This document shows positions 58,081 through 64,000 of a stretch of DNA of 64,000 bases, piece after piece (position 1 is the stretch's first letter; every line of letters starts with the position of its first letter). The DNA comes from Muricea muricata (taxonomy: Eukaryota > Cnidaria > Anthozoa > Malacalcyonacea > Plexauridae), in NCBI GenBank assembly GCA_963855995.1, contig OY979716.1:92511369-92575368 (forward strand), written 5' to 3'. The notes below the pieces were generated by a model. That model saw only the letters and a list, made by a program, of their open reading frames with translations. It searched no databases and had not been told where the DNA came from. The position numbers were made by a program, and so were the translations under genes.

Positions 58081-60419
58081 ATACCAACGAAAAGCCCAAC
58101 AACAGCGATGTTGCCATGACGAGCGGTGAGAAGAGCGAAGGAATTTTCCCGATCGTAGTTGTTGAAGTGAACGGCGTACGGTGTAGGGCCTTAATTGATT
58201 CAGGAGCAGGGAGCTCGTACGTGTCGGCCAAATTAATCAATGTTTTAAAAGTGAAACCTGTCGATGTAGAGACAAAGAATATAGACATGCTTATAGCATC
58301 AAAAGCAGCGAGATTCGAAGTTTACAATCTAGAGTTCAACTCACTCGACCACCTGTTCAGCCTTACTACGAAGGTGACTGTCCCTAACCCTAACTATGTC
58401 CAGCTCTGCCAGAACCAGCCCCACCTCAAGGGAGTAATCCTGAACGATGATAGCACCAAGCCTTCCCTTCCAGTCCACTTTGTATTAGGAAGTGGCGATT
58501 AAGCTGGAATAAAGACGGTGACGAAGCCACGAATTGGCAACGATGACGAGCCTATTGCTGAACTGACCAAGTTCGGTTGGTTTCTAATGTCCCCGGGAAA
58601 GGAATTGGACCAAAACGTGATGATGCTGACCCAAACGACCCACGTGGATTACGAAGAGTTGTGCCGGCTAGACGTGCTCGGGCTGGAGGATAGTTTGGAC
58701 AACGACCAATCGTTTGTGTCAATTAGCGTCCGGGATAATTGAAGAAGCACCAGTTGTTGCCTGAGGAAAGGAATTCTACATTCCTCATAAATGCGTGATA
58801 CGGAAATCGGCTGAAAGTTCGAAGATGAGAATTGTATAGGACGCTTCGGCCCGAGATTCGTCCGACCTACCATTACTTAACGACTGCCTTTACAAGGGCC
58901 CATCTTTACAAAATAAGTTGTGGGACGTGCTCGTATAACAGAGATCGTTTCCCGTAATAATCTCCGGTGACATCAAGCAAGCCTTTCTGCAGATAAGAGT
59001 ACGCGAAAGTGAACGGAACGCGCTCAGATTTCATTGGAGTTCCGCTCCTGATTCGAAAACAGTAACATATCGATTTACAAGAGTGCTCTTTGGTTTAGCA
59101 CCGGCATTGCCCTTTCTACTCTGGGGAGTACTGGAACACCACCTTAGTTCATGGTCAAAGAAGTGTCCCGATGAAATTGAGCGACTTCGCCGCAGTCTTT
59201 ATGTTGATGATATCCTAACTGGCAGCAAAGACGTCACCCAAGCACGACTACGCAAGTCTACTGCTACAGAAATAATGAATGATGCGAAATTCGAGTTACA
59301 TAAGTGGAAGTCAAACGTTGCTGAGCTAGAGGATGAGTGCCGTACACCTGATGATGATCAATCCCTTGCGAAGCAGCAATTGCAAGTTCTACCAAACCAG
59401 TCGAAGTTACTCGGTCTCAAGTGGAACAAGTCCACCGACACCATCTCCGTGGAGTTCCCCGAATGCATCTCTGCTATCACCAAACGAGGTCTTCTAGCAA
59501 CTCTAGCGAAGATATATGACCCCCTGAGGTTTGCATCGCCGATAACCTTGCGAGGCAAACTTATTTACCGATCGAGATGTATGCAACTCCAAAGTTAGCT
59601 GGGATGCTGACCTCCCACATAAACTCCAGCAACGATGGCATAAATTCGCTAATTCCCTCCCAAAAAACTGTAAGCACGCCAAGACCTGTAGCACCATTTC
59701 GACAACCAGTGCAGTCGGTCGAGCTGCACGCATTTGGGGATGCGTCTATGGACGGCATCCCCAGTAGCAGCAAAGTCTCGCCTAGCTAAAAAGAGTCTGA
59801 CGGTTCCCAGGTTAGATCTGGTAAGCGCCCATATGTTCATTAACCTCGTGATTAACGCCTTCGTCGAACTACCCAAGCCAGACATCTATGCTTGGTTATA
59901 CAGTACGGTGGCGCTACACTGGCTTCTCGGCAACGGTGAATACAAACAGTTTGTGGCCAACCGATTCGGCAAGATAAAAAAGCATGGTGAAATACAGTGG
60001 AGATATGTACCAACCAAAGAGAACCCGGTCGACGTCGCCAGTCGTGGCAGTGCAACTGTCTCGGAATCGTGGTGGAGCGGCTCAGAATGGCTGCCAGATC
60101 ATGAACGTTGGCCTGAGAACCCCGTGATTGAGAAATCAGAAACCTCCAAAGTTGAAGCGAAAGCCGTTAAAGAAATACTCACTGTGGCTCATGCAAATGA
60201 AACTGGTGATAGCACAGACAACATATTCGAAGAGCTCCTCAAACGACACGACTTGCAACGCAACATGAGACTGATAACAAGGGACACAAAACATATAGTA
60301 CGGACGATATTGAATGGTTTTTGCCAGCTGATTGGTTCTATGTCCAGAATCAACACGGTGAACGGTATTGCAGCACGCTTTCCAATCGAAGCAAATGCTG
60401 TACTTTCATAGACCCCTTC

Positions 60420-60780
60420 GAGGTTTAATTGTGCTTAGTGATAGAAAATGTATTTGGAACCAGCACAAAGATTTCTTTTTGGGAAAATAATGTAATAGAT
60501 TTTGGAAAAAGAGCGTGCAATATATCGATAGCATATGATATCGTAGCACATGCATGTTGCGGCGTTTACGCCTCGTCAGTGCAGCGTTGTACATACCCAG
60601 AGACATGATAACTCGAATATATGCACATGAGAGTGCTCTCCCCAGACGCATGTGGGACAACACGGCGACACCAACGCACCTAGGCATGTGCAGAGAGTCT
60701 CATGGGGCAAGAGAGCTCAAAGGACCACGAGAGAAGTGAGCTTTGCAATATTGCTAATTATTCACTGTTAATTTTAAGGA
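60420..60780. other. No gene recognised
   Basis: About 360 bases after the BEL relic; nothing supported. Confidence 0.4.
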
Positions 60781-60784
60781 GCTA

Positions 60785-61450
60785 ATACTACTCCAAAAAA
60801 GGAGTAAAATAAAGGTACCAGTTCAGTCGACTTTGGGGGTATTTTTTACTCCAACATTTCAACTCCATTTTTAGAGTACTTTCTACCTCACTAATAGAGT
60901 AAAATCTATCCTTACATGAGTAAAAACCACTCTAGTTTAAAATTTTGCTCTCATTTTGGAGTAAAAACTAACCCAAAACCAGAGTGAATTTTATTCCTAA
61001 TGGAGTTAAAAATACTCTAGTTTAAAACTTTATTCTCATTTGGGAGTAAAATATATACTAAAAGTGGAGTAAATTTTATTCCTTAAGGCCCATTTACATG
61101 GGCGATTTTAACTGCAATTTTAGTTGCAATTTTCTCCTTTTGGAGGATGTGAAAGAGTGGATTACTTAACTGCGTTATTATGAAATATCATAACTTGGAA
61201 CTTTTGTAACTCATCGACTTTTTCACATCCTTCAAAAGGAGAAAATCGCGCCGTAAATCGCAGCAAAAATCACTCGTGTAAAAAGGCCTTTATAGCGGTA
61301 AAAATTACCCTGATCTGAAACTCTACTCTCAATTGAGAGCCAAAATACACCAAAACTATATACAAGATATATACCAGTACTGGAGCAATTTTATTCCTTT
61401 TCGAGGGTGAGAACTACTCAGATACTGGAATAAAACAATATATAAAACAG
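60785..61450. repeat. Degenerate tandem repeat (GGAGTAAAAN.. / ..TACTC units)
   Basis: Units of about 65-75 bases built from ACTCTAGTTTAAAA.TTT, CTCATTTTGGAGTAAAA and GAGTAAATTTTATTCCT recur at about 60895, 60960, 61010 and 61065 and again after the MITE at 61300-61440. Copies have drifted. No coding potential. Confidence 0.7.
61086..61289. mobile_element. Foldback MITE with TTA target duplication
   Basis: AGGCCCATTTACATGGGCGA... pairs with ...TCACTCGTGTAAAAAGGCCT, and the pairing continues through TTTTCTCCTTTTG.AGGATGTG for ~85 bases on each side. TTA flanks both ends (61083-61085, 61290-61292), as in PIF/Harbinger elements. Inserted in the tandem repeat. Confidence 0.8.
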
Positions 61451-61670
61451 GAGTTCGCCTGTCAAGTTGGAGGCACGAACACTAAAACTGCAGCACATGG
61501 AAGAAGAATACTTTAATGAATATAACATTTTGGTACTCATAGGTATAAGGTGTAATAATAAATAATTATAGTTTTTTAAAAATAATCATTTCTAACTAAA
61601 TACTATATGTACCAAAATAGTTAATTAGTAATGAAATTCCTTAGCTAGGGTCAATGTCATTGCAGTTCCT

Positions 61671-62024
61671 CTAAGAATTTATTGATAGCCACTCTCTGCT
61701 TCCTTGGTCCTTTGCATCATAGCTGCTTCGAGGAGCAGGAACACGTTTTTGCTGGAGGCTGGGTATTCGATGTTGAGCACATGAAAGCAGCTTACAAAGA
61801 GGGCCAATGCATTTGCCATTGTCTTGGAAGCATTCAGTTTCATTAATATGTTTCCCTCTCCAGCAATGTACAATGGCTTTTACGTCACCAACGTCGCCAG
61901 CACCATCTAGGCGCGGTGCCACGGATGCTTTAACTTCATCATCAATACATTCATTATCCTGTTTTAATTTAACAAATTTTATAACGAATAGATGTTGGAG
62001 AACAGATCTTTTTGGGGGTGACAA
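61671..62024 (-). pseudogene. Conserved C-terminal tail of an unknown transposon-linked protein
   Basis: Two overlapping frames share a protein with a shift near 61870: first VGDVKAIVHC, then ALALFVSCFHVLNIEYPASSKNVFLLLEAAM. I recall the LFV..FVFNIEYP..L.....F motif at the ends of many metazoan uncharacterised proteins, some linked to transposons; function unknown. No start found. Confidence 0.35.
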
Positions 62025-62386
62025 CAGAGAGTAATTAATTAAAATTAATATTGTTACAGCAGATATATTTGGCCACTGTTACGTTGATTTAAACAGAATT
62101 GCACAGTCATTTTAAATTTGCCAATGAAATCATGTCTTTACAGCTTTTCCAGACGTTAGAAGAGCTCATATTTTTGTTTTTGAAAACTTACCCGACAAAT
62201 GTTCAATAGTGCAGTTGAGGCAGCTCGCTCCTTCATTAAAATTGGCAAAATTATAACAGCTAATGCTGTTGTGTCCCCAACATCTGTAAAAAGTGAAATA
62301 ATTTTGTTGTATTATCCTAAAATAAAACATTTAGTTTCATGTGATACGATAGTGATTTTCTGCTGCTCGGTACTGCACTTCTGCAT

Positions 62387-63388
62387 TCACTTCAGGCTTT
62401 CGCCGACGAGTGCTTGCAGCTGGCGTGATGGCTGTTGGAGTCTTGGTATCTTTGCATCTTTGAAATTGAAATGAATGAAAGCTGTACCGTCAATTAGTTC
62501 CTTGATTTCGTCTGCCATTGCGCGCGACCACAATAGATCAAAATTTTCTTGGGTACGACATCCACTAAGTGTTTTGATCACACCATCAACACTATTCTTT
62601 GCCGTAACGACATCCATTTGCTTCCCTTGCAGGTATCTGCTCAAACCATCGGTGTTGGACAAAATAACCTTTAATGCCATCAAACCAAAACGAATCGAAA
62701 GTCACAAATCAAATTAAGTAACGAATTGATGTCATTGTAGGTCTTTGGATCACGATCTTTTGCGAGTGAGAGAAGAGCCTTGATGATCTTTAGCAACTGG
62801 TTTACCACTGCCTTTGCAGCTGCCCAGTGACAAGACCATCTAGTAGCACTCTGCGATTTAATCGTCATCGTTAGATCTTCGTCCTCATCTTCCACTTCGA
62901 TATCCTTGAAGATGGCGTTGCGTTTGCGACTTCCTTCCAAGAAGTTTTGGAGACTCTGGATCACGCCTAAACCTTTTTGAAGTGGCTCAATTGTGGTCAT
63001 CGTATCTTGTAGCGCCAAGTTAAGCCGCTGCCCATGGCAATGAACGTAGATACTGAGAGGTGAACACTCCTTCATACGTGTGGCAGGCCCTTTACGAGCT
63101 CCACTCATATTTGCAGCGCCATCAAAGCATTCTGCAACTATGTCTTCCAACCTCAACTTCAGGTTTGCTAATGGCTGTCTTTACTAGCTCATATGGCACT
63201 TCCCCTTCTGTGGATTTGGTTGAATAGAAACCAGTAAAGGTTTCGCCGTTGAAAACATATCTACGGAAAAGAGATACCTGCTCTGTTCGACTGATATCTG
63301 CCGTTTCGTCGACAACTATTCCGTAATAGTCGCTACCTCTCGCTTCTGCTGCTATCCTGTCAAGCACGACGTTTGCTACTATTTCCAG
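62387..63388 (-). pseudogene. hAT-family transposase-like protein (ZMYM1/DUF4371 type), broken
   Basis: Minus-strand blocks: YYGIVVDETADISRTEQVSL (first catalytic D region), VAECFDGAANMSG (second), YVHCHGQRLNLALQD, SQSATRWSCHW, then ALKVILSNTDGLSRYLQGKQMDVVTA. This is the order in ZMYM1/DUF4371 hAT transposases. Frameshifts lie near 63160 and 62695. The 5' part is cut at 63389 by another hAT-like terminus, and the C-terminal dimerisation domain is missing. Not functional. Confidence 0.8.
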
Positions 63389-63500
63389 CAGGGGCGGATC
63401 TAGGATTTTTTAAACGTCAGTCAAAAATTTTGGGCAGTGATGACGTCATAGTGATGACGTCATAGTGATGACGTCATCAATACGATGACGTCATCATATT
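63389..63500. mobile_element. hAT-like terminus with TGACGTCA tandem palindromes
   Basis: CAGGGGCGGATCTAGGATTTT is a hAT-type end like those at 17487 and 24735. The adjoining sequence has four TGACGTCA octamers (63441, 63455, 63469, 63486) spaced 14, 14 and 17 bases. The other end of the element is not seen. Confidence 0.55.
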
Positions 63501-64000
63501 AGCATTAACTTTGTTACAGCCACATTTGAACTCCACTGCTGTTTCACCCAAAATCAGGTTCATCAGCATGCTTAGGAAAGGCATAAAGAGATTAATCTGA
63601 CACACAAGCTTTAGGTTATTATACTTGTGTGAGTTTGTGATTTATAATTAGTTGCTAATAAACACATATACACAAAAGATTTCTTTTTTGTTTGTTTATT
63701 TTTTGGCCTTCAAAATCTCATACACTTACAAAAGGTCACAACTAGCCTGCATGCTATATCATATTTCATATTCTATGTTGACTGCCTTATTAGAAACAAG
63801 GGGACTGTTGTTACTAAATATTGTTTATGTTTGCATGACACCAACATATTGTTAGAAAACATTGTCCATTGTACATGATACCAATATGGTTCCTATTACG
63901 TATTTGAGTATTTCTATTACCAGATATTGTTTTTTACCTTCCTTGTCTCATAGATTTACACTTGGTCACTCAGGTCTGACCCGCATGCTATATCGTGTTT
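63501..64000. other. No gene recognised
   Basis: AT-rich window end without a supported feature. Two stretches (63719-63755 and 63950-63990) resemble each other around ATA.ACTTA...GGTCAC, ...CATGCTATATC. Confidence 0.4.

Larger units (their letters stand above)
56890..60411 (+). pseudogene. Second BEL/Pao retrotransposon, decayed
   Basis: Plus-strand pieces: a charged gag N-terminus (56928-57240), gag core, zinc knuckle KIACKKCGKRHHTS (57465-57505), then a LINE fragment insertion. After it, protease with VRCRALIDSGAGSSYV (58167-58214, DSG triplet), an RT with SGDIKQAFLQIRVRESE (58965-59010) and SLYVDDILTGSKD (59198-59230), RLLATLAKIYDPL, RNase H parts (DASMDGI at 59740, KSLTVPRLDLVSAHMF) and VPTKENPVDVASRGS (60009-60045). 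It stops at 60411 before any integrase. Stops and frameshifts occur throughout. A different lineage from the 39-44.7 kb element. No LTRs found. Confidence 0.85.

Overview
The window is eukaryotic, AT-rich, intron-bearing and dominated by transposable elements. It suggests a metazoan. A cnidarian or similar early-branching invertebrate is the best fit, because one window holds Penelope-like elements with hammerhead motifs, a BEL/Pao element, a LINE with a 2A-like peptide, a RecQ-type helicase on a TIR element, and a secreted VWD/C8/EGF/FN2 gene. The species cannot be told from the sequence alone.

Layout. 1-2.3 kb is a long palindrome cut by the window edge. 2.4-8 kb holds decayed + strand LINE pieces, one with a 2A-like motif and a solo LTR inserted in it, and a 383-bp TIR element with 9-bp target duplications. 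8-16 kb is one antisense LINE interrupted inside its RT active-site codons by a 4.6-kb TIR transposon (9102-13700). That transposon carries a broken RecQ-like helicase and, convergent to it, a CxxC zinc-finger protein that may be its transposase. 16.1-18.7 kb is a head-to-head pair of Penelope-like retroelement (PLE) copies between two (TA)n tracts, each with a hammerhead ribozyme motif.

18.9-30.2 kb (minus strand) is the best host gene: signal peptide, VWD, C8, EGF and two FN2 exons, all joined in phase 1. Its introns hold another PLE between (TA)n tracts, two foldback elements, a SINE pair and several MITEs. 30-39 kb is mostly non-coding repeat, including arms of a large repeat family, a 411-bp TIR element containing a tRNA-like pol III unit, a PLE endonuclease fragment and a short-motif repeat cluster.

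39.0-44.7 kb is an almost full-length BEL/Pao retrotransposon with both LTRs, a 5-bp TSD and a tRNA-Tyr-type primer site; it is disabled by three stops and one frameshift. 45.6-51.2 kb is a giant imperfect palindrome related to the 32-35 kb repeat. 51.3-56.6 kb is mostly unrecognised, with two candidate exons near 55 kb. 56.9-60.4 kb is a second, decayed BEL/Pao copy with a LINE fragment inserted in gag. 60.8-61.4 kb is a degenerate tandem repeat with a foldback MITE inserted. 61.7-63.4 kb is a broken hAT-type transposase and an unknown conserved tail, and the window ends in a hAT-like terminus with four TGACGTCA palindromes.

Only the VWD/EGF/FN2 gene looks like host coding sequence of size. 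The rest records nested insertion, and several insertions can be dated against each other from empty sites, target duplications and symmetry.
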